47,424 nucleotides of DNA from Caulobacter sp. Root655 (GCF_001427665.1 NZ_LMHC01000009.1:1-47424), one strand, 5' to 3'; shown: positions 1 to 8,313, numbered from the stretch's first letter. The notes: generated by a model from the letters alone, not told the origin. Program-made: numbers and translations.

Positions 1-53
1 CTCGCCACGGCATCGCACAGCCCTCCAACCTATCAGGCGAGAACTGTTACCCA

Positions 54-91
54 TCTATCCGGGCTGGTCTGTCACCTCTCTATCCGGGCTG
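54..91. repeat. Two direct repeats, possible IS-end relic
   Basis: A 13-base word, TCTATCCGGGCTG, occurs at 54-66 and again at 79-91, a 25-base period. Short repeated words of this kind recall the multiple terminal repeats at the ends of IS21-family elements. That comparison is from memory. No transposase gene is visible inside the window, so any element would lie to the left or be gone. The rest of 1-168 holds no convincing gene. Confidence 0.4.
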
Positions 92-99
92 AACACCCC

Positions 100-120
100 C
101 CCTCTCCCTCTGGGAGAGGG
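100..120. repeat. Short hairpin repeat downstream of the quinone oxidoreductase
   Basis: CCCTCTCCC (100-108) and GGGAGAGGG (112-120) form a perfect 9-bp stem around a 3-base loop. The same core occurs in the larger repeats at 27866-28020 and, with one change, at 43522-43577. It lies past the 3' end of the minus-strand gene at 169-1134 and could help end its transcription, though no T-run follows. Confidence 0.5.
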
Positions 121-168
121 TGAAGGTAGGGCGCCGCGCCTCCCGCCAGGACCTGGGCGACTCGGGGT

Positions 169-1134
169 CTACGGAATGAGCAACGTCGCCCCGGTCGTCC
201 GCCGGCCCTCCAGCGCCTCATGCGCCGCACGGGCCTGAGCCAACGGGAACGTCTGCCCGACCTCGATCTTCACCGCCCCGGACGCCAGCACAGCGAACAG
301 CGCCGCCGCGCTCTCGTCCAGTTCCTCCGTCGTGGCGATGTAGTCGAACAGCCGGGGCCGGGTCAGGAACAGCGACTTGCCCGATAGTTCCAGCGGCGCG
401 ATCGCCGGCGCGGGACCGGAGGCGTTGCCGAAGGTGGCCAGCACGCCGCGTCGACCCAGGCTCTTGAGGCTGGCCTCGAAGGTGTCCTTGCCGACCCCGT
501 CATAGACGACCACCACGCCCTGGCCGCCGGTGATCTCCAGCACGCGGGCCGCGACGTCTTCCTCGCTGTAAAGGATGACATGGTCAGCGCCATGCGCGCG
601 GGCGAGGGCGGCCTTGGCCTCCGAGCCGACCGTGGCGATCACCGTCGCGCCGAGCGCCTTGGCCCATTGCACCAGGATCGACCCCACCCCGCCGGCCGCC
701 GCATGGACCAGCACGGTCTGACCCGGTTCGACCCTGTGGCAGCGTCGGACCAGGAACTCGGCGGTCATGCCTTTCAGCAGGACCGCGGCGGCGGTCTCCA
801 GGCTGACCGAGCCTGGAACCTTCACGGCGCGATCGGCGGGAACGACGGCGGCCTGCGCATAGGCCCCAAGCGTGCCGTTATAGGCGACGCGGTCGCCGAC
901 CGCGAAGCGGGTGACGCCGTCGCCGACGGTCTCGACGAGGCCAGCCGCTTCGAGACCCAGCACCACGGGCGTCTTCATCGGGTAGAGGCCGCTACGGTGA
1001 TAGGTGTCGATGAAGTTCAGACCCACGGCCTGGTGCCGGACCAGGATCTGACCGGCGCCAGGCGTGGGAACGGGAAGGTCGACAGCCTCGAGCACCTCGG
1101 GGCCGCCAGTGCGGACAGCTTGTATGGCCAGCAT
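169..1134 (-). CDS. NADPH:quinone oxidoreductase, zinc-independent MDR family
   Basis: The product (321 aa) is a medium-chain dehydrogenase/reductase of the quinone oxidoreductase (QOR/zeta-crystallin) type, expected to reduce quinones or enones with NADPH in the cytoplasm. The N-terminal GroES-like catalytic fold is followed by a Rossmann domain with the nucleotide-binding segment AAAGGVGSILVQWAK near residue 150. The zinc-ligand pattern of classical alcohol dehydrogenases is absent, as is usual for QOR. The start MLAIQAVRTGGPEVLE is the family's normal N-terminus. The dienelactone hydrolase gene ends three bases upstream, so the two are probably co-transcribed. The true substrate cannot be read from the sequence. 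Confidence 0.9.
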   Translation of the reverse strand: MLAIQAVRTGGPEVLEAVDLPVPTPGAGQILVRHQAVGLNFIDTYHRSGLYPMKTPVVLGLEAAGLVETVGDGVTRFAVGDRVAYNGTLGAYAQAAVVPADRAVKVPGSVSLETAAAVLLKGMTAEFLVRRCHRVEPGQTVLVHAAAGGVGSILVQWAKALGATVIATVGSEAKAALARAHGADHVILYSEEDVAARVLEITGGQGVVVVYDGVGKDTFEASLKSLGRRGVLATFGNASGPAPAIAPLELSGKSLFLTRPRLFDYIATTEELDESAAALFAVLASGAVKIEVGQTFPLAQARAAHEALEGRRTTGATLLIP

Positions 1135-1137
1135 CGG

Positions 1138-1833
1138 TCAGCCCAGGTTCGACTTGAAGAACGCCAGGCTGCGGGCGTTGGCGCTACCGGCGTCGGCCGC
1201 GTCGTAGTGCTCGCCGCCGACCCGGGCGAAGGCGTGGTCGCGACCGGGATAGGTATGGATCGCGATCTGCGGATGATCCTTCAGCGCGCCGAGGATCACC
1301 TTCTGTGCCTCCTTCGGCACGAACTGGTCTTCCTCGGCGATGTGCATGAGCAGGGGGCGAGCCAGCTTGTCGGCCTCGCCGACGTGCTTCTCGATGCCGA
1401 CGCCGTAATAGGCGATCGTCGCGTCGCTGTCGGTGCGGGCCGCGGTCAGGAAGGCCAGCAGGCCGCCGAGACAATAGCCCACGGCGCCGACCTTGCCGTT
1501 GACGCCGGGCAGGGCACGGACGACGGCCAGGGTGGCGGCGATGTCGGAGACGCCGGCGTCGACATCGAAGGCGTTATAGAGTTCGAAAGCCTTTTTCCAT
1601 TCGGCCTCGCTCTGGTCGGTGATGTCGATTCCCGGCTCGATGCGCCAGAACAGGTCGGGGCAGACGGCGACGAAGCCCTGGGCGGCCAGGCTATCGCAGA
1701 CGTCGCGCATCACCTTGTTGACGCCGAAGATCTCCTGGATGACCACGACCGCCGGGGCGGGGGTCGTCGTGGGGCGCGCCACATAGGCCGAAAAGGCGCC
1801 GTCCGGGGTGTCGATCGTGAGGGTCTCGCTCAT
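1138..1833 (-). CDS. Dienelactone hydrolase family protein
   Basis: A 231-residue alpha/beta hydrolase. The family's Cys-Asp-His triad is visible: the nucleophile in GYCLGG, Asp in the EEDQFVP segment and His in GRDHAFAR. Classical members open dienelactone rings in chloroaromatic breakdown, but most genomic homologues, including this one, have no assigned substrate. I chose the ATG at 1833 (MSETLTIDTPDG) over an upstream start at 1854, because the family begins with this segment and the extra seven residues are basic filler. It is the first gene of a probable two-gene operon with the downstream quinone oxidoreductase. Confidence 0.88.
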   Translation of the reverse strand: MSETLTIDTPDGAFSAYVARPTTTPAPAVVVIQEIFGVNKVMRDVCDSLAAQGFVAVCPDLFWRIEPGIDITDQSEAEWKKAFELYNAFDVDAGVSDIAATLAVVRALPGVNGKVGAVGYCLGGLLAFLTAARTDSDATIAYYGVGIEKHVGEADKLARPLLMHIAEEDQFVPKEAQKVILGALKDHPQIAIHTYPGRDHAFARVGGEHYDAADAGSANARSLAFFKSNLG

Positions 1834-1948
1834 TGGGGCTCTCCGTATCCGCAAGGCGTCGATGGGACTTTCGACCGAAGCGCTCTAACGTGGTCCGATG
1901 CGCCTGACGCATAACAATGTCGTGCCCTGACTGTAGGGAACCAAAGCC

Positions 1949-2206
1949 ATGAAGATGACGATCGAGATCGACTGCACCCCCGTGGAGGCCCGCGCCTTCC
2001 TGGGCTTGCCCGACGTGAGCGCCCTCAATGACCACCTGGTCAAGGAGATGCAGAGCCGGATGGACGCCAACATGGCCGCCCTGGCGCCGGAAGAGCTGAT
2101 GAAGAACTGGATGGCGTTCGGGGCCGGGGCCCAGGATCAGTTCCGCAAGCTGATGACCGCGGCGGCCGGGGCGGCCGTGGGTGGCATGGGTGGCAAGCGC
2201 GAATGA
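1949..2206 (+). CDS. DUF6489 family protein
   Basis: A short (85 aa), probably cytoplasmic protein beginning [22 protein letters not shown] and ending in a Gly/Ala-rich tail. I recognise it as the small alphaproteobacterial family DUF6489, of unknown function. It precedes mnmE and overlaps it by four bases (ATGA), so translation is likely coupled. It reads divergently from the hydrolase gene at 1138-1833, leaving about 115 bases for promoters of both. No catalytic motif, signal peptide or membrane segment is evident. Confidence 0.8.
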   Translation: MKMTIEIDCTPVEARAFLGLPDVSALNDHLVKEMQSRMDANMAALAPEELMKNWMAFGAGAQDQFRKLMTAAAGAAVGGMGGKRE

Positions 2207-3546
2207 ACGACACGATCTACGCGCCGGCCACGGGCGCGGGTAGGGCGGCGGTGGCGGTGCTCCGGATATCCGGGCCCCGCGCCAGCGATGCAGTGCGCGC
2301 CCTGGCTGGTGACCTGCCCAAGCCGCGGCGCGCGGCCCTGCGTCAGTTGACCCATGACGGCGTGGCCTTGGACGACGCCCTGGTGCTGTGGTTCGAGGGC
2401 CCCGCCAGCTACACCGGCGAGGACGCCGCCGAGTTCCACGTGCACGGCGGCCGGGCGGTCGTCGAAGCGGTGCTGGAGGCGCTGGCCGCCGAGGGGCTGC
2501 GCCTGGCCGAGCCGGGCGAGTTCACCCGCCGGGCCTTCGAGAACGGCAAGCTGGACTTGACCCAGGCCGAGGGTGTGGCCGACCTGATCGACGCCGAAAC
2601 CCAGGCCCAACGGCGCCAGGCCCTGGGCCAGCTGGGCGGGGCGCTGAGTGAGCGGTACGAGGCCTGGCGCGGGTTGCTGGTCGAGGCCCTGGCCATGTTG
2701 GAAGCCGCTGTGGACTTCCCCGACGAGGCGCTTCCGGAGGACGTCGCGGCGCGAGCCCGCCCCGGCCTGGTGGCCCTGGAGGCCGAGATCGGCGAGGCCT
2801 TGGTCGACGCCGCGCGCGGACGGCGGGTGCGCGACGGCTTCCGGGTGGCCCTGGTCGGAGCGCCGAACGCCGGCAAGAGCACATTGCTGAACGGCCTGGC
2901 GGAGCGCGACGCGGCGATCGTCACCTCGACCCCGGGCACTACGCGGGACATTATCGAGGTTCCGCTGACCTTGGGGGGCTACAAGGTTCTCCTGGCCGAC
3001 ACGGCGGGTCTCCGGGCGACGGAAGACACCATCGAAGCCGAGGGCGTACGCCGCGCCCAGGCTTGGGCGGCGGGAGCTGATCTTCGTCTCTGGGTGATCG
3101 ACGCGGCGATGTTTCACGTGAAACAGGACGACGCCTATGGCGTGGTCCGGCCGGGCGACTGGGCGGTGATCAACAAGATCGACCTGGTCGACGACCATCG
3201 CCTGGAAGAGCTTCGCATCGCCTTGGTGGGGCAGGGCCTGTCGATCGTCGAACTCGCCGCCCGCAAGCCCGGCGGCGCCGAACTGGCCAGAGCGGCGCTG
3301 ACGTCGCACGTGATCGAAGCCCTGTCCGGCGCCGAGTTTCCCGCCGCCACCCGCATCCGCCACGCCGAAAGCCTGACGGAGGCGCGTGGCTATCTGCGGC
3401 GGGCCCTGTCCGACATGGGGCTGGAAGTCGAGCTCGCCGCCGAGGATGTTCGCCTGGCGGCGCGATCCTTGTCACGCATTACCGGGCGCATCGATCCGGA
3501 GGATGTGCTGGATCGCGTGTTTTCGAGCTTCTGCATCGGCAAGTGA
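2203..3546 (+). CDS. mnmE: tRNA modification GTPase MnmE
   Basis: MnmE (447 aa) works with MnmG to build the 5-aminomethyl-type modification on wobble uridine 34 of certain tRNAs. The N-terminal domain starts [20 protein letters not shown]. The inserted Ras-like G domain has its P-loop GAPNAGKST near residues 218-226, a G3 segment DTAG and the G4 motif NKID. The C-terminus ends in CIGK, whose Cys is the family's conserved catalytic residue. Residues 303-308 (MFHVKQ), just before G4, are encoded by a perfect parS palindrome, so a DNA partition site sits inside the reading frame. The start overlaps the upstream DUF6489 gene by four bases. Confidence 0.97.
   Translation: MNDTIYAPATGAGRAAVAVLRISGPRASDAVRALAGDLPKPRRAALRQLTHDGVALDDALVLWFEGPASYTGEDAAEFHVHGGRAVVEAVLEALAAEGLRLAEPGEFTRRAFENGKLDLTQAEGVADLIDAETQAQRRQALGQLGGALSERYEAWRGLLVEALAMLEAAVDFPDEALPEDVAARARPGLVALEAEIGEALVDAARGRRVRDGFRVALVGAPNAGKSTLLNGLAERDAAIVTSTPGTTRDIIEVPLTLGGYKVLLADTAGLRATEDTIEAEGVRRAQAWAAGADLRLWVIDAAMFHVKQDDAYGVVRPGDWAVINKIDLVDDHRLEELRIALVGQGLSIVELAARKPGGAELARAALTSHVIEALSGAEFPAATRIRHAESLTEARGYLRRALSDMGLEVELAAEDVRLAARSLSRITGRIDPEDVLDRVFSSFCIGK
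3110..3125. promoter_or_regulatory. parS: parS site inside mnmE (ParB-binding centromere)
   Basis: TGTTTCACGTGAAACA is a perfect 16-bp palindrome identical to the widely conserved parS consensus TGTTNCACGTGAAACA. It lies within the mnmE coding sequence. With parA and parB three to four kilobases downstream and two more perfect copies nearby, a role in ParB loading and origin segregation is well supported. Confidence 0.95.
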
Positions 3547-3562
3547 TGTTCCACGTGAAACA
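3547..3562. promoter_or_regulatory. parS: parS site directly after the mnmE stop codon
   Basis: TGTTCCACGTGAAACA matches the parS consensus at all defined positions. It begins immediately after the mnmE TGA (3544-3546), and the flanking A and T extend outer symmetry to 3546-3563. It lies in the mnmE-mnmG spacer. Confidence 0.95.
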
Positions 3563-3605
3563 TCGGCTTGAACCATCCACAGGCTGATCACAGATGTGTC
3601 GGGGC

Positions 3606-3621
3606 TGTTTCACGTGAAACA
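3606..3621. promoter_or_regulatory. parS: parS site in the mnmE-mnmG spacer
   Basis: TGTTTCACGTGAAACA is a perfect palindrome, identical to the copy inside mnmE and 59 bases from the parS at 3547. Together with the imperfect copy at 3648-3663 it makes the 151-base spacer mainly a partition locus. The mnmG promoter or leader must overlap it. Confidence 0.95.
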
Positions 3622-3712
3622 CCCGAGACCGACTCGCCGTTCGAGTGAGTTCCACGTATAAGGCCCGTACGCCCCCGCCGCGACGGGGGCGTTCGCATTG
3701 AGGCGCGCAAGC

Positions 3713-5572
3713 TTGTCCAATCTCTGGGATGTCATTGTCATCGGCGGCGGTCACGCCGGCTGCGAGGCCGCTTCCGCGTCGGCCCGAGCCGGGGCGCGCA
3801 CCCTGCTGCTGACCCACAAACGCGAAACCGTCGGCGAGATGTCGTGCAACCCGGCCATCGGCGGCCTGGGCAAGGGCCATCTCGTTCGCGAGATCGACGC
3901 CCTCGACGGCCTGATGGGCCGGATGGCCGACAAGGCCGGCATCCAGTATCGCCTGCTGAACCGCTCCAAGGGCCCCGCCGTGCGCGGCCCGCGCTCGCAG
4001 ATCGACCGCAGGCTCTATCGCGAAGCCATGCAGGCCGAACTGTTCGACCACGTGAACCTCGACGTCATCGCCGCCGCGGCCGAAGACCTGATCGTCGAGG
4101 ACGGGATCGTCGCCGGCGTCATCGATGGGGAGGGCGCTGTCTACCGGGCGCCCCGCGTCGTGCTGACCACCGGCACCTTCCTGAAAGGCCTGATCCACCA
4201 GGGCGAAACCCGCATCCCGGCCGGCCGGGTCGGCGACGCGCCGTCGATCGGCCTGTCGGACCGGCTCTATGCACTGGGCTTCGACATGGGCCGCCTGAAG
4301 ACCGGCACGCCCGCCCGTCTGGACGGCAAGACCATCGCCTGGGACCGCCTGGAGATGCAGGCCGCCGACGACAATCCCGAGCCGTTCTCGTTCCTGAATT
4401 CCACGGTGGACGTGCCGCAAATCCAGTGTGGCATCACCTATACGACCGCCGAAACCCACAAGATCATCGCCGATCGCCTGGGCGAGTCGGCGGTCTACGG
4501 CGGTCGCGCCACCGGGATCGGCCCGCGCTATTGCCCGTCGATCGAGGACAAGGTCGTCCGTTTCGCCGACAAGACCAGCCACCAGGTGTTCCTGGAACCG
4601 GAAGGCCTGGACGACGACACGGTCTATCCGAACGGTGTCTCGACCTCGGTCTCGGCCGAAACCCAACTGCTGTTCCTGCGCACCATGCCAGGCCTCGAGG
4701 CCGTCGAGGTCATCCGGTATGGCTACGCCATCGAGTACGACTACGTCGATCCGCGCGAGCTCTACCCGACCCTGGAGACCAAGCGTCTGCCCGGGCTCTA
4801 CCTGGCGGGCCAGATCAACGGCACGACCGGTTATGAGGAGGCGGGGGCCCAGGGCCTGGTCGCCGGCCTCAACGCGGCGCTGGCCGGACAGGGCAGGGAG
4901 CCCGCGATCTTCGCCCGCGACGAGGCCTATATCGGGGTGATGATCGACGACCTCGTCACCCGGGGCGTCACCGAGCCCTATCGGATGTTCACCAGTCGCG
5001 CCGAGTTCCGCCTGGTGCTGCGGGCCGACAACGCCGACCAGCGGCTGACCGATCGCGGCCTTGAGTTTGGTTGCGTCGGCACGGTCCGCGCGGCGGCCTG
5101 GGCGGCCAAGAAGGCCGAGCTGGAAACCGTCCGCGCCTTCGCCCGCTCGGTCACCCTGACCCCGGCGGCGGCGGTCAAGGCCGGCTTTAAGGTCAATGCC
5201 GACGGCCAGCGTCGGGATGTCCTGGCCATGCTGGCCCTGCCGGGCGTCGACCTCGACGGCCTGACGGCGGTATGGCCGCGGATCGCCAACTGGAGCCCGA
5301 TGGCCCGCGAGCAGATCGAGATCGAGGCGGCCTATGCCGGCTATCTCGACCGCCAGCGCACCGACGCCGAGGCCTTCCGCAAGGAAGAGGACCTGCGCCT
5401 GCCCGGCGACCTCGACTACGACCTGGTCGGCAGCCTGTCGAACGAGGTGCGCGAGAAGCTGGCGCGGGTCAGGCCCCTGACCCTGGGCCAGGCGGCCCGG
5501 ATCGAGGGCGTGACGCCCGGCGCCCTGACCGCGCTGTTGGCCCATGTGCGACGCGCCCGTGCAGCGGCCTGA
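3713..5572 (+). CDS. mnmG: tRNA uridine-34 carboxymethylaminomethyl synthesis enzyme MnmG
   Basis: MnmG (GidA) is the FAD-dependent partner of MnmE in wobble-uridine modification. The N-terminal dinucleotide-binding motif is [15 protein letters not shown], followed by the family signature segments [14 protein letters not shown] and TGTPARLDG. No ATG fits the N-terminus. I chose TTG at 3713 ([13 protein letters not shown]), with a GAGG ribosome site about nine bases upstream. A second in-frame TTG at 3698 would add five residues and cannot be excluded. The protein is about 619 aa, normal for the family. rsmG begins four bases after its stop, so mnmG, rsmG, parA and parB probably form one transcription unit. 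Confidence 0.96.
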   Translation: MSNLWDVIVIGGGHAGCEAASASARAGARTLLLTHKRETVGEMSCNPAIGGLGKGHLVREIDALDGLMGRMADKAGIQYRLLNRSKGPAVRGPRSQIDRRLYREAMQAELFDHVNLDVIAAAAEDLIVEDGIVAGVIDGEGAVYRAPRVVLTTGTFLKGLIHQGETRIPAGRVGDAPSIGLSDRLYALGFDMGRLKTGTPARLDGKTIAWDRLEMQAADDNPEPFSFLNSTVDVPQIQCGITYTTAETHKIIADRLGESAVYGGRATGIGPRYCPSIEDKVVRFADKTSHQVFLEPEGLDDDTVYPNGVSTSVSAETQLLFLRTMPGLEAVEVIRYGYAIEYDYVDPRELYPTLETKRLPGLYLAGQINGTTGYEEAGAQGLVAGLNAALAGQGREPAIFARDEAYIGVMIDDLVTRGVTEPYRMFTSRAEFRLVLRADNADQRLTDRGLEFGCVGTVRAAAWAAKKAELETVRAFARSVTLTPAAAVKAGFKVNADGQRRDVLAMLALPGVDLDGLTAVWPRIANWSPMAREQIEIEAAYAGYLDRQRTDAEAFRKEEDLRLPGDLDYDLVGSLSNEVREKLARVRPLTLGQAARIEGVTPGALTALLAHVRRARAAA

Positions 5573-5576
5573 TCCC

Positions 5577-6233
5577 ATGCAAACAGAACTCGTCATCGAA
5601 GCCCTCGACCCCGTCGACGCGGCCGCATTCCAGCGGCTGACGGGCTGCAGCGACGCCCAATTGGCGGACCTGACGCGCTTCCAGGCCCTGCTGGCCGAGT
5701 GGAACGCGGTGATGAACCTGGTCGGGCCGGCGTCGCTGCCGAACTTCTGGAACCGCCACGCCTGGGACAGCGCCCAGCTGCTGAAGTTGGCGCCGGACGC
5801 CAGGACCTGGGCCGATCTGGGGGCCGGCGCCGGCCTGCCGGGCGTCGTCCTGGCCATCCTCCTGAAGGACACGCCGGGGGCCAAGGTCCACCTGGTCGAG
5901 AGCATGGCCAAGCGCTGCAAATTTCTGCGCGCGGTCGTCGACGACCTGAAGCTGCCGGCCGAGATCCACAACGCCCGCGCCGAGGAGCTCGACCTGAAGG
6001 TCGACGTCGTCACCGCCCGGGCCTGCGCGCCGATGGTCAGACTGCTGGGTTATGCCCAGCCCTACCTGAAGCGCGGCGCGACCGCCTGGTTCCTGAAGGG
6101 ACAAGATGTCGCTTCGGAACTGGCCGAAGCCGCCACATATTGGAAATTCGAGTCGACCCTGCGGTCCTCCCTGAGCGACCCGCGAGGCCAGATCGTGCAA
6201 GTGAAGGGGCTCAAGAGTGTCCGTAAAGTCTGA
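5577..6233 (+). CDS. rsmG: 16S rRNA (guanine-527-N7)-methyltransferase RsmG
   Basis: RsmG (GidB) methylates G527 of 16S rRNA using S-adenosylmethionine. The product is about 218 aa. The SAM-binding segment DLGAGAGLPGVVLAILL and downstream conserved VHLVESMAKRCKFLR are clear. ATG at 5577 (MQTELVIEALDP) is preferred; an in-frame ATG at 5544 would add eleven residues overlapping the end of mnmG. The 3' end overlaps the GTG start of parA by 17 bases, the arrangement expected in the gidA-gidB-parA-parB locus. Confidence 0.95.
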   Translation: MQTELVIEALDPVDAAAFQRLTGCSDAQLADLTRFQALLAEWNAVMNLVGPASLPNFWNRHAWDSAQLLKLAPDARTWADLGAGAGLPGVVLAILLKDTPGAKVHLVESMAKRCKFLRAVVDDLKLPAEIHNARAEELDLKVDVVTARACAPMVRLLGYAQPYLKRGATAWFLKGQDVASELAEAATYWKFESTLRSSLSDPRGQIVQVKGLKSVRKV

Positions 6234-7029
6234 CCAACCGCTGCGCGTCCTGGCCATCGCCAACCAGAAGGGCGGGGTGGGCAAGACCACGACCGCGATC
6301 AATCTGGGCACTGCCCTGGCGGCCTGCGGCGAGCGCGTGCTGCTGATCGACGCCGACCCGCAGGGCAATTGCTCGACGGGCCTGGGCATCACCCGCATGC
6401 AGCGCAAGACCACGCTCTACGACGTGCTGATGGGCGAAAAGCCGGTGGTCGACGCCGCGGTCCGGACCGAGCTGCCGGGCCTGGATGTGATCCCCGCCGA
6501 CGCCGACCTGTCGGGCGTCGAGATCGAGCTGGGCCAGACGGCGCGCCGTTCTTACCGTCTGCGCGACGCCCTGGAGCCGCTGCGCACGAGTGGTGAATAC
6601 AGCTACGTGCTGATCGACTGCCCGCCGTCGCTGAACGTGCTGACCGTCAACGCCATGACCGCCGCCGACGCGGTGTTCGTGCCACTGCAATGCGAGTTCT
6701 TCGCCCTGGAAGGCCTGACCCAACTGATGCGGACCATCGAGCGGGTGCGCGGCAGCCTGAACCCCAAGCTGGAGATCCAGGGCGTGGTGCTGACCATGTA
6801 CGATCGCCGCAACAGTCTGTCCGACCAGGTGGCCCGGGATGTCCGGCAACACTTCGGCGACAAGGTCTATGACGCGGTCATACCGCGCAACGTTCGGGTG
6901 TCCGAGGCGCCGTCGTTCGGTAAGCCCGTACTGCTCTACGACCTGAAATGCGCGGGCAGCCAGGCCTATCTGCGGCTGGCGCGCGAGGTGATCGTGCGCG
7001 AGAAGTCGCGGCTGGCCCAGGCGGCATAG
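6217..7029 (+). CDS. parA: Chromosome partitioning ATPase ParA
   Basis: ParA (270 aa) is the Walker-type ATPase that drives segregation of ParB-parS complexes along the nucleoid. The deviant Walker A KGGVGKTTTAIN spans about residues 18-30, with DADPQGN and the Walker B region VLIDCPPSL following. The sequence closely resembles Caulobacter ParA as I remember it. Translation starts at a GTG (6217) inside the end of rsmG, with a GAAGGGG ribosome site upstream. parB follows after 85 bases. Confidence 0.97.
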   Translation: MSVKSDQPLRVLAIANQKGGVGKTTTAINLGTALAACGERVLLIDADPQGNCSTGLGITRMQRKTTLYDVLMGEKPVVDAAVRTELPGLDVIPADADLSGVEIELGQTARRSYRLRDALEPLRTSGEYSYVLIDCPPSLNVLTVNAMTAADAVFVPLQCEFFALEGLTQLMRTIERVRGSLNPKLEIQGVVLTMYDRRNSLSDQVARDVRQHFGDKVYDAVIPRNVRVSEAPSFGKPVLLYDLKCAGSQAYLRLAREVIVREKSRLAQAA

Positions 7030-7114
7030 GGCCGTCTGAGGATAACCATCCAAGTCATTGTCGAAATTGAGTGTTGAGCGCGTGAGGGAGTCGGTCGTGG
7101 TGGGAGAACCGGGG

Positions 7115-8008
7115 ATGTCTGAAGGTCGTCGTGGGCTGGGTCGGGGTCTGTCCGCCCTGCTCGGCGAGGTCGATTCCGCGCCCGCCCAGGCTCCCGGCGA
7201 CACCGCCGGCGGCTCGCGCGAGGCGCCGATCGAACTGATCCGCCGCAATCCCGATCAGCCCCGCAAGACCTTCCACGAGGAAGACCTGGTAGAACTTTCG
7301 GACTCGATCCGCGAGAAGGGCGTCCTGCAGCCGATCCTGGTCAGACCGGCGCCGGGCGCGGCCGGGGAATACCAGATCGTCGCCGGCGAGCGCCGCTGGC
7401 GGGCCGCCCAGCGCGCCGGCCTCAAGACCATCCCGATCATCATCCGCGAGCTGGACGATCTGGCGGTGCTGGAGATCGGCATCATCGAAAACGTCCAGCG
7501 CGCCGACCTCAACGCCCTGGAAGAGGCGCTGAGCTACAAGGTGCTGATGGACAAGTTCGGTCGTACCCAGGAGGCGATCGCCCAGACCGTCGGCAAGAGC
7601 CGCAGCCACATCGCCAACACCCTGCGCCTGCTGGCCCTGCCCGAGGCCGTCCAGACCTACCTGACCTCCGGCGAGCTGACGGCGGGTCATGCCCGCGCCA
7701 TCGCCTCCGCGCCCGACCCGACTGCCCTGGCCCGTGAGGTCGTCGACAAGGGCCTGTCGGTCCGCGAGGCCGAGGCCCTGGCCCGTCGCACCCCGAACGC
7801 CGCCGGCGAGGTTCGCGCCCGTTCGAACGGCGGCCGCCCGCCGCGGACCAAGGACACCGACACCCAGGCCCTCGAGTCCGACCTGTCGTCGGTGCTCGGC
7901 CTCGACGTCGAAATCGACCATCGCGGCGACGCCGGCGCCATCACCATCCGCTACGCCAAGCTCGAGCAGCTCGACGACCTCTGCAACCGTCTGACCCGAG
8001 GCCTCTGA
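7115..8008 (+). CDS. parB: Chromosome partitioning protein ParB (CTPase, parS-binding)
   Basis: ParB (297 aa) binds parS, uses CTP to clamp and spread on DNA, and anchors the segregating origin. The N-terminus MSEGRRGLGRGLSALLGE carries the ParA-contacting basic segment. The CTP-binding box GERRWRAAQRAG lies near residues 91-102 and the helix-turn-helix QEAIAQTVGKSRSHIANTL near 150-170. The C-terminal dimerisation domain ends NRLTRGL. I chose ATG at 7115, preceded by GGGAG, over a TTG at 7058, because it reproduces the known Caulobacter N-terminus. A GAGTC (CcrM methylation motif) sits near 7088 in the leader. Confidence 0.97.
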   Translation: MSEGRRGLGRGLSALLGEVDSAPAQAPGDTAGGSREAPIELIRRNPDQPRKTFHEEDLVELSDSIREKGVLQPILVRPAPGAAGEYQIVAGERRWRAAQRAGLKTIPIIIRELDDLAVLEIGIIENVQRADLNALEEALSYKVLMDKFGRTQEAIAQTVGKSRSHIANTLRLLALPEAVQTYLTSGELTAGHARAIASAPDPTALAREVVDKGLSVREAEALARRTPNAAGEVRARSNGGRPPRTKDTDTQALESDLSSVLGLDVEIDHRGDAGAITIRYAKLEQLDDLCNRLTRGL

Positions 8009-8016
8009 GGCCTCGG
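7996..8016. other. Hairpin over the parB stop codon
   Basis: CCGAGGCCT (7996-8004) and AGGCCTCGG (8008-8016) form a perfect 9-bp stem with a 3-base loop that contains part of the parB stop codon. It is followed by an A-run, not a T-run, so it is not a standard intrinsic terminator on the plus strand. It could protect the mRNA 3' end or pause polymerase. Confidence 0.5.
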
Positions 8017-8107
8017 AAAAAGGGTCGTCTGTCGCGCACGGAACGGGGCTTGTCCGCACACCGGGACGCACGATCGGCGAGAAACGACGCGGGGAAGCTC
8101 CCATTTT

Positions 8108-8165
8108 TCGATCAAACCTTTGAATTATAAGGCGAAGTATCGCTTTTCGCCGAGAGTTTGATCGA
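8108..8165. other. Nested hairpin in the parB-holA spacer
   Basis: Within the 305-base spacer between convergent parB and holA, TCGATCAAAC (8108-8117) pairs with GTTTGATCGA (8156-8165) and encloses a second stem, GGCGAA (8131-8136) with TTCGCC (8146-8151). The segment is clearly more AT-rich than its surroundings. Neither flanking gene needs a promoter here, so the structure may be a small RNA, a 3' element of parB or a protein-binding site. The rest of the spacer shows no open reading frame I can support. Confidence 0.4.
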
Positions 8166-8288
8166 GGGGTTCCCGGAGTATAATCCACAGGAAAACGCGA
8201 TCCGCCGCCCCATGGGTTTGACGGTTAGGCCGACTCAGCTTCCGCGATCATCCAGACGCCTGGGGCAGGGGATCGATCCGAAGGCGGT

Positions 8289-8309
8289 CGCCGCCTGAGT
8301 CAGGCGGCG
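8289..8309. terminator. Hairpin between parB and holA
   Basis: A perfect 9-bp stem (CGCCGCCTG at 8289-8297, CAGGCGGCG at 8301-8309) with loop AGT lies just downstream of the holA stop codon. It probably acts as a transcription end for one or both convergent units, but no T-run follows on either strand. The loop region contains a GAGTC methylation motif. Confidence 0.45.
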
Positions 8310-8313
8310 TCGC

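Noticed and set aside
580..1914. Long plus-strand reading frame opposite the quinone oxidoreductase and hydrolase genes
   Set aside because: It is an antisense shadow typical of GC-rich DNA; the composition is unlike a protein and the minus strand holds two clear families.
3302..3317. GCACGTGATC in mnmE as a parS
   Set aside because: About 10 of 16 positions match, near the chance level for a CACGTG core.
3575..3600. CATCCACAGG near the parS sites as a DnaA box
   Set aside because: It lacks the first three bases of the box and stands alone; the origin proper is not seen in this window.
4050..4065. CCACGTGAACC in mnmG as an extra parS
   Set aside because: Only the central hexamer and a few flanking bases match; it is too degenerate next to the perfect sites.
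3479..6013. 844-codon minus-strand frame across mnmG and rsmG
   Set aside because: Antisense shadow; low-complexity repetitive composition, and two well-conserved genes occupy the plus strand.
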